A stretch of DNA of 57,284 bases from Acidithiobacillus ferruginosus (GCF_018854495.1 NZ_JABBDR010000207.1:1-57284); one strand, 5' to 3'. Counted from the first letter of the stretch, positions 27,055 through 39,232 are shown. The notes: generated by a model not told the origin, from the letters alone. A program made the numbers and translations.

Positions 27055-28265
27055 ACACCAAAAATACCAACCCCGACTGGGCGGACCGGCTGCATCCGGA
27101 AACCATCGCCATCCGTGCCGGTATTCACCGTACCCAGGAGCAAGAGCACAGCGAGGCCATCTTCCCCACCTCCAGCTTCGTTTTCGACTCAGCGGAAGAA
27201 GCGGCAGACCGCTTTGCCGGCAGGGTGCCGGGAAATATCTATGCACGCTTCACCAATCCTACCGTACGCACCTTTGAAGAACGGCTGGCCGCGCTGGAGG
27301 GGGCGGAAGCCTGTGTCGCCACGGCCTCGGGCATGGCCGCCTGTCTGACCGCCTTCATGGGGACACTCAAGGCGGGTGACCATGTCGTCGCTTCCCGCTC
27401 CATTTTTGGTACGACGGTGCAATTGCTCGGCAATATTCTCAGCCGCTTCGGAGTAGAGACCAGCTTTGTGCCGCTGGCCGATGTGCCGGCGTGGCGCGCG
27501 GCGCTGCGTCCCAACACCCGTATGCTCTTCCTTGAAACGCCTTCCAATCCGCTCACCGAGATTGGCGATATACAGGCCCTGGCGGATCTGGCCCACGACC
27601 ATGATGCCTGGCTGGTGGTGGACAACTGCTTCTGCACGCCGGCCTTGCAGCAGCCCCTCAAGTTTGGCGCCGATCTGGTCATTCACTCTGCCACCAAATA
27701 TCTGGATGGGCAGGGGAGAACCCTGGGTGGCGCGGTGTGCGGCAGTACCGAACTGCTCAATAGCGGGCCCCGCAATTTCGTGCGGACGGCGGGTCCGAGC
27801 CTCAGTCCTTTCAATGCCTGGGTGCAGCTCAAGGGTCTGGAGACTCTCGGACTGCGTATGGAACGCCATTGCGCCAACGCCCGGAAGATCGCCGAATGGC
27901 TGGAGGCGCGGCCGGAAGTGGCGCGGGTCTATTATCCGGGCCTCGACAGCCATCCGCAGCAGGCCCTTGCCGCGCGTCAGCAACGCCTGCCGGGCGCCAT
28001 CCTGTCCTTCGATCTGCACGGTGGCCAGAAAGCGGCGTGGGCCTTTGTCGACGCCCTGCGCCTGCTCTCCCTGACCGCCAATCTCGGCGACGCCAAGACC
28101 ACCATTACGCACCCGGCGAGCACTACCCATAGCCGGGTCAGTCCCGAGGCACGGGCTGCCGCAGGGGTCGGTGACGGCTTGCTGCGGATCAGTGTCGGGC
28201 TGGAACATGTCGACGACCTGCGCGAGGATATGGAGCGCGGCTTTGCCGCTCTTGTGGCCCGCTGA
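27051..28265 (+). CDS. metZ: O-succinylhomoserine sulfhydrylase MetZ
   Basis: This PLP enzyme of the Cys/Met-metabolism family has 404 residues. The PLP lysine is in HSATKYLDGQGRTLGGAV near residue 215. IYARFTNPTVRTFEERLAALEGAE and the tail HPASTTHSRVSPEARAAAGV are typical of MetZ, as is its place directly after purF. It makes homocysteine from O-succinylhomoserine and sulfide, which fits a sulfur-oxidising lifestyle. A related O-acetylhomoserine activity cannot be excluded. Its ATG overlaps the purF stop. Confidence 0.92.
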   Translation: MNTKNTNPDWADRLHPETIAIRAGIHRTQEQEHSEAIFPTSSFVFDSAEEAADRFAGRVPGNIYARFTNPTVRTFEERLAALEGAEACVATASGMAACLTAFMGTLKAGDHVVASRSIFGTTVQLLGNILSRFGVETSFVPLADVPAWRAALRPNTRMLFLETPSNPLTEIGDIQALADLAHDHDAWLVVDNCFCTPALQQPLKFGADLVIHSATKYLDGQGRTLGGAVCGSTELLNSGPRNFVRTAGPSLSPFNAWVQLKGLETLGLRMERHCANARKIAEWLEARPEVARVYYPGLDSHPQQALAARQQRLPGAILSFDLHGGQKAAWAFVDALRLLSLTANLGDAKTTITHPASTTHSRVSPEARAAAGVGDGLLRISVGLEHVDDLREDMERGFAALVAR

Positions 28266-28327
28266 TTTGCGCTATGCTTGGATGAAAGCGAGTTTTCCTG
28301 CCACCTTTCTACTGCGGAGATAATGAA

Positions 28328-28921
28328 ATGACAAGATTCCGTGCATTACAATGTCACAGACTGAAGCCCGACACGCGTATCAGCATGTTTGCTGACGGAG
28401 TGCCCCTGACCGTGGCGCTTGGTGACGCGGCGCTCAAGAGCATGACCGACCTCTGCCGAGTGCCCGCTGCAACGGTGAAGCCGGAAGCCACCATGGACCA
28501 GGCCATGCAGCGCATGATTCATGTGGGCGTGCGTATGCTTTTCGTGCTGGATGACTTCGGCACCCTGACCGGCCTGGTAACCGCTCGCGATATCATGGGA
28601 GAAAAGCCGGTGAAACTGGCGGCCGAAAACCATATCGCCCGGGATATGATCCGGGTGCAGGACATCATGGTGCCTCTGGGGCAGGTCGACGTACTCGACT
28701 TTGCCGAAGTGGAACGCTCTACTGTCGGCGATATCGTTCTCACCCTGCGCAAGGTGGGGCGTCAGCATGCGCTGGTGCGTGAGGAAACCCCCCGTGGTGA
28801 AGAGATTCGCGGCGTTTTTTCCATCAGCCAGATTGCGCGGCAACTGGGCGTATCCATTCAGACCAATGATGTGGTGCAGAGCTTCGCCGAGTTGGAGCAG
28901 CTTCTCACCAGTGATGACTGA
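28328..28921 (+). CDS. CBS-domain pair protein
   Basis: This soluble protein of 197 residues has two CBS motifs at about residues 40-100 (ATVKPEATMDQAMQRMIHVG, LFVLDDFGTLTGLVTARDIM) and 115-180 (STVGDIVLTLRKVGRQHALV, GVFSISQIARQLG). CBS pairs bind adenine nucleotides and act as sensors. No catalytic domain is fused, so the partner is unknown. It lies just ahead of a CNNM/CorC-type membrane protein that also carries CBS domains. Confidence 0.85.
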   Translation: MTRFRALQCHRLKPDTRISMFADGVPLTVALGDAALKSMTDLCRVPAATVKPEATMDQAMQRMIHVGVRMLFVLDDFGTLTGLVTARDIMGEKPVKLAAENHIARDMIRVQDIMVPLGQVDVLDFAEVERSTVGDIVLTLRKVGRQHALVREETPRGEEIRGVFSISQIARQLGVSIQTNDVVQSFAELEQLLTSDD

Positions 28922-28927
28922 ACGACA

Positions 28928-28950
28928 CTCCCGCCATGCGCGGGCGGGAG
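28928..28950 (+). promoter_or_regulatory. Hairpin between the CBS gene and the CNNM/CorC-like gene
   Basis: CTCCCGCC (28928-28935) and GGCGGGAG (28943-28950) form a perfect 8-bp stem with a seven-base loop. No T-run follows, so it is not a standard terminator. An ATG of the downstream frame lies in the loop, which argues for the GTG at 28960 as the true start. The 3' arm contains the GGGAG that would serve as ribosome-binding site, so the structure could mask it. Confidence 0.5.
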
Positions 28951-28959
28951 CAGCCTCCC

Positions 28960-30285
28960 GTGCATGAGGTGAAAGGGCTGCTGCTGGCAGTCCTGCTGAT
29001 TTTGCTGAACGGTTTTTTTGTTGCCGCAGAATTTGCCCTGGTGCGGCTGCGTGGTACCCACGCCCGGACTCTCGCCCAGGAACACGGATTGCGCGGGAGG
29101 GTTCTCCTGCGCCTGCACCGACGTCTGGACGCCTATCTTTCCGCTACGCAACTCGGCATCACCATCGCGTCTCTGGGTATCGGCTGGGTGGGTGAACCCA
29201 GCCTGGCGTATCTGCTCCAGCCTGTCTTCCGGGCTGCCGGGCTAAGAGATCCGGTAGCCCTGCGATCCGTTTCCTTTGCGGCGGGCTTTGTCCTGATCTC
29301 CTTCTTGGTCATTGTGATCGGGGAACTGGTGCCCAAGTCACTGGCCATCCGCAAGGTGGAGCCGGTATCCCTGTGGACCGGCATGCCCCTCTACGCCTTC
29401 TACTGGCTGATGTACCCGGCGATCTGGGTGCTCAACGGGGCGACCCGCATCGTTCTGCGCCTCTTTGCGCTGCGGGTGGATCAGCCCGCCGGTGACGCGC
29501 CCCATTCCCGTGACGAACTGGCGATGATCCTCGCCCTCAGCCAGGCGCAGGGTACCCTCGGTCAGCGCACCGGAGATATTCTGGACCGCACCCTGGATTT
29601 TACGGAACTGACGGCCGGAGACCTGATGCGCCCTGCTGCCGATATGGTCTGTCTGATGCTGGATGATAGTCCCGAGGCAATCCGTCAGGTGATGATGAAC
29701 CACCGTTTCACCCGCTATCCGGTATGTGAAGGGGATCGCCAGCATGTGGTCGGCCTGCTCCACGTCAAGGACGCCTTTGCGGCCCTATCAAGGCATCCGG
29801 ATCTGCGTGAGATCAAAAAACTCCTGCGGCCGCTGCCCGCCGTTGGCAAGGCGCTGCCGGCCATGGATCTGCTCACCCATTTTCGCTCTGGGCATCCGCA
29901 TTTCGCGCTGGTGGTTGACGATCTGGGCACCATCACCGGCTTCGTCACGCTGGATCATGTGCTGGAGAGTCTGCTCGGCGCCATTCCCGATGAATTCCGA
30001 CACCAGCGTCAGGAGTGGCAGCGGCAACCCGACGGGAGTTGGGTGGGTTCTGGCAGCCTCTCGTTGTATTCCCTGGAGCGAAGCCTTCACATCGACATTG
30101 ACGAGGAAACTGCGGATACCATCGGCGGTCTGGTCATGCGTCAGCTCGAAAGGGTCCCGGAAGAAGGGGAACGGGTCGCTTTTCCGAGCTTCGACGTGGT
30201 GGTGCTGCGCAAAAAAGGCCCGCGCATCGTACTGGTGCGGGTGATCCCCCATCCGCTACCAAGCGAATCAGACTGGTTCTCCTGA
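28960..30285 (+). CDS. CNNM/CorC-HlyC family membrane protein
   Basis: This protein has 441 residues from GTG 28960. An N-terminal CNNM domain has about four membrane helices (LLLAVLLILLNGFFVAAEFA, FAAGFVLISFLVIVIGELVP, YAFYWLMYPAIWVLNGA), then two CBS motifs (about residues 200-320) and a C-terminal CorC_HlyC domain (SLYSLERSLHIDIDEETAD, VAFPSFDVVVLRKKGPRIV). Family members are linked to magnesium or cobalt export; the old hemolysin label is historical. GGGAG lies nine bases upstream. ATG 28936 is an alternative start. Confidence 0.88.
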   Translation: MHEVKGLLLAVLLILLNGFFVAAEFALVRLRGTHARTLAQEHGLRGRVLLRLHRRLDAYLSATQLGITIASLGIGWVGEPSLAYLLQPVFRAAGLRDPVALRSVSFAAGFVLISFLVIVIGELVPKSLAIRKVEPVSLWTGMPLYAFYWLMYPAIWVLNGATRIVLRLFALRVDQPAGDAPHSRDELAMILALSQAQGTLGQRTGDILDRTLDFTELTAGDLMRPAADMVCLMLDDSPEAIRQVMMNHRFTRYPVCEGDRQHVVGLLHVKDAFAALSRHPDLREIKKLLRPLPAVGKALPAMDLLTHFRSGHPHFALVVDDLGTITGFVTLDHVLESLLGAIPDEFRHQRQEWQRQPDGSWVGSGSLSLYSLERSLHIDIDEETADTIGGLVMRQLERVPEEGERVAFPSFDVVVLRKKGPRIVLVRVIPHPLPSESDWFS

Positions 30286-30293
30286 CAATTTCC

Positions 30294-32443
<2,150 letters not shown>

Positions 32444-32483
32444 AGGCTACAATGGCGGCCCTCAGATCTGACCTGGAGTGCAT

Positions 32484-32819
32484 ATGAACTTTTCGCCTAT
32501 CGCCAACGCTTATGCCGGAACTGCGGCGGGGGCAGGTCCGGATTCCTTTTTTATACAAGTCATCCCGCTGGTTGTCATCTTCGCTATATTCTATTTCCTG
32601 CTGATCCGTCCGCAGACCAAAAAGGCGAAGGAACAACGCCAGTTGATCGCGACGATCTCCAAAGGCGATGAAGTGGTTACCCAGGGTGGACTGGCCGGAC
32701 GGATCATGCAGGTGGGTGAGGATTACCTGCAACTTGAGGTGGCTGAAGGGGTCATTGTGAAGGTGCAGCGGGCCTCAGTGACGTTGTTATTGCCCAAAGG
32801 GACGCTGAAAAAACTGTAA
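32484..32819 (+). CDS. yajC: Preprotein translocase accessory subunit YajC
   Basis: This single-pass membrane protein has 111 residues: PLVVIFAIFYFLLIRPQTKKAKEQ is the family signature and GDEVVTQGGLAGRIMQVGED follows. It binds SecDF. ATG 32484 has TGGAG seven bases upstream. The first 20 residues (Ala/Gly-rich) extend beyond the usual YajC start. It stands directly ahead of secD and secF. Confidence 0.96.
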   Translation: MNFSPIANAYAGTAAGAGPDSFFIQVIPLVVIFAIFYFLLIRPQTKKAKEQRQLIATISKGDEVVTQGGLAGRIMQVGEDYLQLEVAEGVIVKVQRASVTLLLPKGTLKKL

Positions 32820-32830
32820 AGGCTCGTTAC

Positions 32831-34615
32831 ATGACCCGTTATCCATGGTGGAAGTACCTGATCATCCTTGTCGTTGTACTGCCTTCCCTGTTTTACGCAC
32901 TGCCCAATTTCTATGGCTGGCATTCCGCAGTGGAGGTGCGCGCGCCCGCAGGGACCCTCCTGCCGCCGGTCGCCACCCAGCAGGGCTGGCTGCAAGCCGC
33001 CGGAATTCCGGTCACCCGCGTCAGTTCCGGGGAGAAGGGGAGCACCTTCTTTTTCCCGAACAACGACGCCCAGGGGCTGGCCGAGACCTTGCTGCAAAAC
33101 AAGCTCCCGGCCAACGCCCAGGTCATCCTTTCGCAGATGTCCGCAGAGCCGGACTGGCTACGCAGTATTGGTGGCAAGCCCGTCAATCTGGGCCTCGATC
33201 TGCGCGGCGGCGTGTATCTCCTGCTGCGTGTCGATACCGACGCCGTCATCAAACATGCACTGCAACAGGACAGCGGTAGCTTGCGCACCTTCCTCCGTCA
33301 CCGAAATCTGCAATATCTGGCGGTCAATATGACCGGGCCGCAAAGCCTTGCCATCGAAATGGAAAACGCCGCAGTCGCGGCACAGGCGCAAAAGGCTGTC
33401 GCCGGACGGTATCCGGATTATGCCGTCGTTCTGCAACCCAATGCGGTGCTGAGTATCAGCATCACCCCCGACGCTGCCAGCAAAATGAAAGACGATGCGC
33501 TGCAACAGGCCATTGTCGTTATTCGCAATCGTATCGACGAACTGGGCGTCTCGGAGCCGGTCATCCAGCGCCAGGGCGCTGATCATATCGCCGTGCAGTT
33601 GCCCGGCGTACAGGATACCCAGCGAGCCAAATCCATTATCGGCTCCACCGCCCAGCTCGAATTCAAGATGGTGGATGACCAGGCCAACATGGCAGACGCC
33701 CTCAAGGGCGAACTGCCCGCCGGTACCGCGCTCTTTTACGGCGTTCACGGTTCGCCTTACGTGCTGTACACCAATACGGTACTTACCGGCCGCTATCTCA
33801 GCAATGCCAGCGCGGGGGTGGACAACAACAGCGGCCAGGCCGTTGTCAATGTCAGTTTCAACAACGAGGGGACCCGCATCTTCGGTGACCTGACTACCAA
33901 AAACGTGGGCAAGCGCATGGCGATTCTGCTGGATAACAAGGTGGTGACCGCGCCGGTGATACGTGAAGCCATTACGGAGGGCCGGGCCCAGATTACCGGA
34001 TTTTCCGGTTTGAAAGACGCCAGTAATGCCGCCATTGAACTGCGCGCCGGCGCGTTGCCCGCACCCGTTCATATCTCCGAGGAGCGTACCGTCGGACCTA
34101 CCCTGGGTCAGGACTCCATCCATGACGGGGTGATGGCCGTGGTTTTCGGCATGGCCTTCGTAGTGCTCTTCATGACCCTCTATTACCGGGCTTTTGGTTT
34201 GATCGCCGATGTCGCCATTCTGGTGAATATTCTGGCCATTCTGGCGGTGCTTTCGATCATGGGCGGGACGCTGACGCTGCCGGGTATCGCCGGTATCGTG
34301 CTGAAGATCGGTCTGGCGGTGGATGCCAACGTGCTGGTATTTGAGCGCATCCGCGAGGAACTCCGGCATGGCATGAGCACTCGCGCGGCCATCGACGCGG
34401 GTTTCAAGAAGGCCTTTGCGACCATTGTGGACTCCAATATCACGGTCCTGATCGCTGCCCTGGTGCTTTTCCAGTTCGGCACCGGCGCCATCAAGGGCTT
34501 TGCGCTGGTACTGACCATCGGCGTGATCACCTCCATGTTTACGGCCACCATGATGAGCCGTGGCATCATCGAACTCGCCCTCGGCAAGCGGCGCGTGCAA
34601 AAGCTTTATATCTGA
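32831..34615 (+). CDS. secD: Protein translocase subunit SecD
   Basis: This inner-membrane protein of 594 residues has an N-terminal helix (YLIILVVVLPSLFYALP), the motif GLDLRGGVYLLLRVD near residue 122, a large periplasmic domain, and five helices in the last 180 residues including VLKIGLAVDANVLVFERIREE. It works with SecF to pull secreted proteins through SecYEG using the proton gradient. secF begins seven bases after the stop. Confidence 0.97.
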   Translation: MTRYPWWKYLIILVVVLPSLFYALPNFYGWHSAVEVRAPAGTLLPPVATQQGWLQAAGIPVTRVSSGEKGSTFFFPNNDAQGLAETLLQNKLPANAQVILSQMSAEPDWLRSIGGKPVNLGLDLRGGVYLLLRVDTDAVIKHALQQDSGSLRTFLRHRNLQYLAVNMTGPQSLAIEMENAAVAAQAQKAVAGRYPDYAVVLQPNAVLSISITPDAASKMKDDALQQAIVVIRNRIDELGVSEPVIQRQGADHIAVQLPGVQDTQRAKSIIGSTAQLEFKMVDDQANMADALKGELPAGTALFYGVHGSPYVLYTNTVLTGRYLSNASAGVDNNSGQAVVNVSFNNEGTRIFGDLTTKNVGKRMAILLDNKVVTAPVIREAITEGRAQITGFSGLKDASNAAIELRAGALPAPVHISEERTVGPTLGQDSIHDGVMAVVFGMAFVVLFMTLYYRAFGLIADVAILVNILAILAVLSIMGGTLTLPGIAGIVLKIGLAVDANVLVFERIREELRHGMSTRAAIDAGFKKAFATIVDSNITVLIAALVLFQFGTGAIKGFALVLTIGVITSMFTATMMSRGIIELALGKRRVQKLYI

Positions 34616-34622
34616 GGTTGCG

Positions 34623-35573
34623 ATGGAACTTTTCAAAGTCCGTACCCATGTAGACTTCATGTCCAGACGCTGGATTTTTCTGGGCGTGTCCGCTCTGCTG
34701 ATCATCGCCTCGGTCGCCGTTTTTCTGGTGCGTGGGCTGAATTACAGCATCGATTTCACCGGTGGTACGCTGGTGGAACTGGCATTCAGCAAGACGCCGG
34801 ATCTGGGCGCGGTGCGGGGTACCCTCACCCAGGCGGGCTTCCACGATGCGGTGGTGCAGACCTTTGGCGGTGACCGCGACCTGCTGATTCGCCTGCGTAC
34901 GGTACCCGGTGAGAGCAGTGCCGTGGGCAATACGATTCTGCAGGTATTCCGGAAGGATCAAGTGGAGTATCCCGATGTGCAGTTGCGCCGCACCGAATAT
35001 GTCGGTCCGGAGGTGGGTAAGGAATTGCGGAACAAGGGGATCATGGCGCTGATCATCGTCACTCTGGGTATTCTGATTTATGTGGGATTTCGCTTTGAGT
35101 GGCGTTTCGCCGTGGGCGGTGTGCTCGCCATGCTCCACGACCCGATCCTGGTGGTGGGCTTTTTCGCCATCAGTCACGAAGAGTTTTCCCTGACCGTGAT
35201 TGCGGCGTTGCTGGTGATCATGGGCTATTCCCTCAATGATACGGTGGTGGTTTTCGACCGTATGCGTGAGGATCTGCGGGCGTCCCGCAGCGGTGATGTG
35301 GCGCAGATATTCAACGTCGCCATTAACGAGACGCTATCCAGAACGGTGATCACCAGCTTCATCACCTTCATGGTCGCGCTTTCGCTCTTCCTTTTCGGCG
35401 GGCCGGTGATTCACGGGTTTGCCACGGCGCTGGTCATCGGCGTGGTGGTGGGTACCTATTCCTCGATTTTCGTCGCGAGCCCGATCGCACTGTGGCTGGG
35501 GCTCAAGCGGGAACACGTCCTCAAACGTCAGTTCATCAGTGCCAAGGATCGTAACGACGGTGCCGCCTTGTAG
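34623..35573 (+). CDS. secF: Protein translocase subunit SecF
   Basis: This protein of 316 residues has LNYSIDFTGGTLVELAF near residue 40, the six-helix SecF core, and SLNDTVVVFDRMREDLR near residue 205. ATG 34623 follows GAGGT. It completes the yajC-secD-secF operon. No T-tract terminator is visible downstream; an imperfect hairpin lies at about 35597-35620, just before the tRNA gene. Confidence 0.97.
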   Translation: MELFKVRTHVDFMSRRWIFLGVSALLIIASVAVFLVRGLNYSIDFTGGTLVELAFSKTPDLGAVRGTLTQAGFHDAVVQTFGGDRDLLIRLRTVPGESSAVGNTILQVFRKDQVEYPDVQLRRTEYVGPEVGKELRNKGIMALIIVTLGILIYVGFRFEWRFAVGGVLAMLHDPILVVGFFAISHEEFSLTVIAALLVIMGYSLNDTVVVFDRMREDLRASRSGDVAQIFNVAINETLSRTVITSFITFMVALSLFLFGGPVIHGFATALVIGVVVGTYSSIFVASPIALWLGLKREHVLKRQFISAKDRNDGAAL

Positions 35574-35644
35574 TCCTGTATGGTCTTTTCGGCGCTGCGG
35601 GCTTGCCGCCAGCGTCTGGAAAGATTAAGGTATACCACCTCCGC

Positions 35645-35735
35645 GGAGAGGTACCGAAGTGGCCATAACGGCGCCGACTCGAAATCGGATGGGGGGTAAA
35701 ACCCCACGTGGGTTCGAATCCCACCCTCTCCGCCA
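35645..35735 (+). tRNA. tRNA-Ser (anticodon CGA)
   Basis: The 91-nt gene has a 7-bp acceptor stem (GGAGAGG with CCTCTCC), the anticodon CGA at 35680-35682 inside ACTCGAAATC, a long variable arm (GGGGGGTAAAACCCC region), a GTTCGAATC T-loop and encoded CCA. It reads UCG serine codons. The long variable arm and close resemblance to other bacterial tRNA-Ser(CGA) make this secure. Confidence 0.97.
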
Positions 35736-35812
35736 TATTAAATGGCAAGTTATTGCAGTGCACTCTCTTCCGAATCACCTTGCGCGATTTTGTGTCGCAT
35801 AGCCCCGAGTAG

Positions 35813-36595
35813 CTAAAAATGGAATTTCAAATCCGCCGCAGTAATGGTGTTTAATTTTTTATAATAACTGATCACGGGGAATTCGTTGTATGTGGCGGTA
35901 TAAGATAGCTGCAAGGCTAATGGACCATACAGCCGGGATTGCAGGCTGGTAACCGACTCATAGGTATTGTTGTTGGCTGTGGATAGCAGGGCGGTTACGG
36001 TTTCCTTGAAAGTCGCATGGCGGGTCAGGTGCCACTGATAACCCACCGCCAAACGAGCGGCCGGGTTGGTTTGATATCTCATGCCTATAGGCTGGTCTTC
36101 CTGAGCGCCGATGCCTCCCTGATAATCTATGGACATGGTTTTGGCGAGCGATATGATATTGCCTTCGCCTATGGTTTCTATCAAGTGGTAATAATATCCG
36201 TTAAATTGATTTCTGTCATAACGGATGTCACCGAAGATATAGTGAATCTTTGGTTTGAAATAATATCGACCTTGATTCTCCAGAACGAGGCGATTGGCGT
36301 AAACCGCAGTGGATGCAGCAGTGTAATTGTAGCTCACGTGCGCACGATTTTCCCAACGGTGATATTGCCAGCGTACCCAGTCGTGGCTGTGGAGATTTAA
36401 GGATGGGTATGTTCCCGTGGCGCTGGAAAATCCGAACGCCACGCTCCCTGACCAGCGCTTTGATTTTTTGGCTGTATTGGCGAATGCGCATGTGCATGAT
36501 GTGATCCCGGTGATAAAAATGAGAGTCATGCTAACGATAATGCGCGCGCGGTATTTTTGCTGGGATGGTATTTGAGATGTCGGCGGCGATGGCAT
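35813..36595 (-). CDS. DUF481-family outer-membrane protein
   Basis: This exported protein has 260 residues and a signal peptide (IIVSMTLIFITGITSCTCAFA). The mature part is rich in alternating aromatic strands, for example WSGSVAFGFSSATGTY, YYFKPKIHYIFGDIRYDRNQ and the end LNTITAADLKFHF with a terminal Phe, as in outer-membrane barrels of the DUF481/YdiY type. ATG 36595 follows AGAAGAGAG; the longer frame to 36703 is unlikely. Base composition is visibly more A/T-rich than its neighbours, which may mean transfer. Function unknown. Confidence 0.8.
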   Translation of the reverse strand: MPSPPTSQIPSQQKYRARIIVSMTLIFITGITSCTCAFANTAKKSKRWSGSVAFGFSSATGTYPSLNLHSHDWVRWQYHRWENRAHVSYNYTAASTAVYANRLVLENQGRYYFKPKIHYIFGDIRYDRNQFNGYYYHLIETIGEGNIISLAKTMSIDYQGGIGAQEDQPIGMRYQTNPAARLAVGYQWHLTRHATFKETVTALLSTANNNTYESVTSLQSRLYGPLALQLSYTATYNEFPVISYYKKLNTITAADLKFHF

Positions 36596-36678
36596 AGGCT
36601 CTCTTCTAGTAAAATGAACGGCACAGGATGGTCGAGACGGGGCGCCTACCGCGATGTTTTGCCGGTAGACGGTGGTAT

Positions 36679-39126
36679 TCAGGGAGTATCCCGGAAAGGC
36701 CATTGCCAGTCGGTGATTTCCTGCGGGTCCACGCCGTACTCGTACGCATGATTTTTACAGGCGAATTGCAGGTTGAGCAGTGTCTCACGCACGCCGGAAC
36801 CCGTGTCGCAAAAACGGGGGATCCGGTCAATGGCGTCAATAGCCAGACTGAACCGGTCGGTCTGGTTGCGGATGGCGAGTTCCAGCGGTGTGTCGATGTT
36901 CCCCTTTTCCTTATAGCCCCGTACATGAATGTGGTGCTGGGCGGGACGGCGGTAGGTGAGCCGGTGTATCAGCCAGGGATAGGAGTGAAAATTGAAAATA
37001 ACCGGTTTTGAGGAGGTGAAGAGTGCCTCGAATTCACGGTCCGTCATGCCGTGGGGGTGTTCGGTATGAGGCACCAGTTTGAAGAGATCGACGACATTCA
37101 CCAGGCGTACTTTTATATCGGGTAGATACTGGCGCAGCAGGGCGGTCGCCGCCAGAGATTCCATGGTGGGCACGTCACCGCAACTGGCCATGACCACGTC
37201 CGGTTCTTCTCCCATGTCGTTACTGGCCCATTCCCATATCCCGGCACCCTTCGCGCAGTGCGCCATGGCAGCGTCCATGTCCAGATACTGCAGATGCGTT
37301 TGCTTATCCGCGACGATCACATTGATATAATTCACGCTTCGCAGGCAATGATCCGTCACCGAGAGCAGGCAGTTGGCATCGGGTGGAAGATAGATGCGCA
37401 CGACATTGGGACTCTTATTGGCGACGACGTCCAGAAAACCTGGGTCCTGGTGGGTGAAACCGTTGTGGTCCTGGCGCCAGACCAGACCCGTTATCAGCAG
37501 GTTGAGTGATGCCACCTTGGCGCGCCAGGGTAATTCGTTGCACTTTTCCAGCCACTTGGCGTGTTGATTGAACATGGAATCGATGATGTGAATGAAGGCC
37601 TCATAGCTGTTGATGAGGCCGTGCCGCCCGCTGAGCAGATACCCCTCCAGCCATCCCTCCAGGGTATGTTCGCTGAGCATTTCCATGACCCGCCCGCTCA
37701 GTGCCAATGCCCCGCCATCGGCGTCTTCGGGAAAATACGCCCCCAGCCAGACTTTTTGCGTGACATCATATATGGCGTCAAGTTTATTAGATTGGGTCTC
37801 GTCCGGACCGAAGATGCGGAAGTTCTGCATGTTTTGCCGCGTGATCTCCCGGAGAAAGTGTCCCAGGGTGGGCACATTGTCCGCCCGGGTTCCGCCGGCA
37901 TCCTGTACCGCGACGGAAAATACACGGAAGTCGGGCATATCCAGAGGACGGCGCAGCAGGCCGCCGTTGGCCACAGGATTGGCGCTCATCCGGCGCTTTC
38001 CCTTCGGGGCCAGTTCGTGCAGTTCGGGGATGAGCCGCCCCCGCGCGTCGAAGAGCTCCTCCGGCTTATAGCTGCGCATCCAGGATTCCAGCAGTTTCAG
38101 ATGTGCCGGATTGGAAACGACGTCCGGAATGGGGATCTGATGTGCCCGCCAGAAGCCCTCCAGATAGTGTCCGTCCACCTTGCGGGGGGCGGTCCAGCCC
38201 TTGGGGGACCGGAGGATGATCATCGGCCAGCGCGGACGGAAGGCCGTGCCGGTGTGCCGCGCTTGGTCCTGAAATTCCCGGATTTTCAATACGCATTGTT
38301 CCATGGTGGCAGCCATCGCCTGGTGCATGCTCGCAGGGTCGCTCCCTTCCACAAAATAAGGGATGTAACCATACCCGATAAATAATGCCTCCAGTTCCTC
38401 ATGGGTAATGCGGGCCAGAATGGTGGGGTTGTTGATTTTATAGCCGTTGAGATGGAGCACCGGCAGCACCGCGCCATCGGTAATCGGATTGAGGAATTTA
38501 TTGCTGTGCCAGCTCGTGGCAAGGGGACCCGTTTCCGCCTCCCCGTCGCCCACCATGACCAGGGCGATCAGGTCGGGGTTGTCGTAGACGGTTCCAAATG
38601 CGTGCGAAACACTGTAGCCGAGTTCTCCGCCTTCATGAATGCTGCCCGGGGTTTCGGGTGTCGCGTGACTGCCGATGCCCCCAGGGAAGGAAAACTGCTT
38701 GAAAAATCGCCGCATTCCTGCGATATCCTGACTTTTGTCCGGATAGATCTCCGAGTATGTTCCCTCAAGGTAGGCTTGAGAGAGTATGGCCGGTGCCCCA
38801 TGCCCCGGTCCGGAGATATAGATCGCGTTCAGATCGTATTTGTTGATCAGGCGATTAAAATGAATATAAGTGAAACACTGGCCCGCGTCCGATCCCCAGT
38901 GACCTAACAGACGCGGCTTTATGTGCTCCGGCTGCAGCGGATCCCGCAGCAACGGATTATCCCGGAGATATAACATCCCGAGACACAGGTAAAGACTGGC
39001 CCGCCAGTAGGCGTCGATCTTACGCAGATCATCGGGATTCAGAGGTTGATCTTCGACCGTCGCTCGGGCGGTCCCGTAGGCGCTGATGCTCTCGCCCTCA
39101 CAAGCTGCATCGTGTTCCGTCGTCAT
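36679..39126 (-). CDS. xfp: D-xylulose 5-phosphate/D-fructose 6-phosphate phosphoketolase
   Basis: This thiamine-diphosphate enzyme has 815 residues. [20 protein letters not shown] near residue 105, [13 protein letters not shown], and the TPP/Mg motif [21 protein letters not shown] near residue 190 are typical. It cleaves xylulose 5-phosphate (or fructose 6-phosphate) to acetyl phosphate and a shorter sugar phosphate. In an autotroph this would link the Calvin cycle pool to acetyl units without pyruvate decarboxylation; that role is inferred. ATG 39126 follows GAGG; ATG 39138 overlaps that site and is less likely. It is apparently a single gene. Confidence 0.95.
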   Translation of the reverse strand: MTTEHDAACEGESISAYGTARATVEDQPLNPDDLRKIDAYWRASLYLCLGMLYLRDNPLLRDPLQPEHIKPRLLGHWGSDAGQCFTYIHFNRLINKYDLNAIYISGPGHGAPAILSQAYLEGTYSEIYPDKSQDIAGMRRFFKQFSFPGGIGSHATPETPGSIHEGGELGYSVSHAFGTVYDNPDLIALVMVGDGEAETGPLATSWHSNKFLNPITDGAVLPVLHLNGYKINNPTILARITHEELEALFIGYGYIPYFVEGSDPASMHQAMAATMEQCVLKIREFQDQARHTGTAFRPRWPMIILRSPKGWTAPRKVDGHYLEGFWRAHQIPIPDVVSNPAHLKLLESWMRSYKPEELFDARGRLIPELHELAPKGKRRMSANPVANGGLLRRPLDMPDFRVFSVAVQDAGGTRADNVPTLGHFLREITRQNMQNFRIFGPDETQSNKLDAIYDVTQKVWLGAYFPEDADGGALALSGRVMEMLSEHTLEGWLEGYLLSGRHGLINSYEAFIHIIDSMFNQHAKWLEKCNELPWRAKVASLNLLITGLVWRQDHNGFTHQDPGFLDVVANKSPNVVRIYLPPDANCLLSVTDHCLRSVNYINVIVADKQTHLQYLDMDAAMAHCAKGAGIWEWASNDMGEEPDVVMASCGDVPTMESLAATALLRQYLPDIKVRLVNVVDLFKLVPHTEHPHGMTDREFEALFTSSKPVIFNFHSYPWLIHRLTYRRPAQHHIHVRGYKEKGNIDTPLELAIRNQTDRFSLAIDAIDRIPRFCDTGSGVRETLLNLQFACKNHAYEYGVDPQEITDWQWPFRDTP

Positions 39127-39232
39127 GTCAAACCTCATTTTTCTGGAAATGGGTTGAAGGGGGTGTTGTTTAAATTATAGGTGCCCAAGGGGGTGCAGGG
39201 CGGGCGCCTGTCTGCGCGCCATTGGGCAGCGG

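Noticed and set aside
35597..35620. Hairpin after secF considered as terminator
   Set aside because: The stem has a bulge and no T-tract follows; it could equally belong to the tRNA upstream region.
35536..35778. Minus-strand reading frame with VGFEPTWGFTPHPI
   Set aside because: It is the antisense translation of tRNA-Ser, a well-known false protein.
36646..36668. CTACCG/CGGTAG hairpin between xfp and the DUF481 gene
   Set aside because: Short stem, and no T-run on the transcribed strand, so no terminator call.
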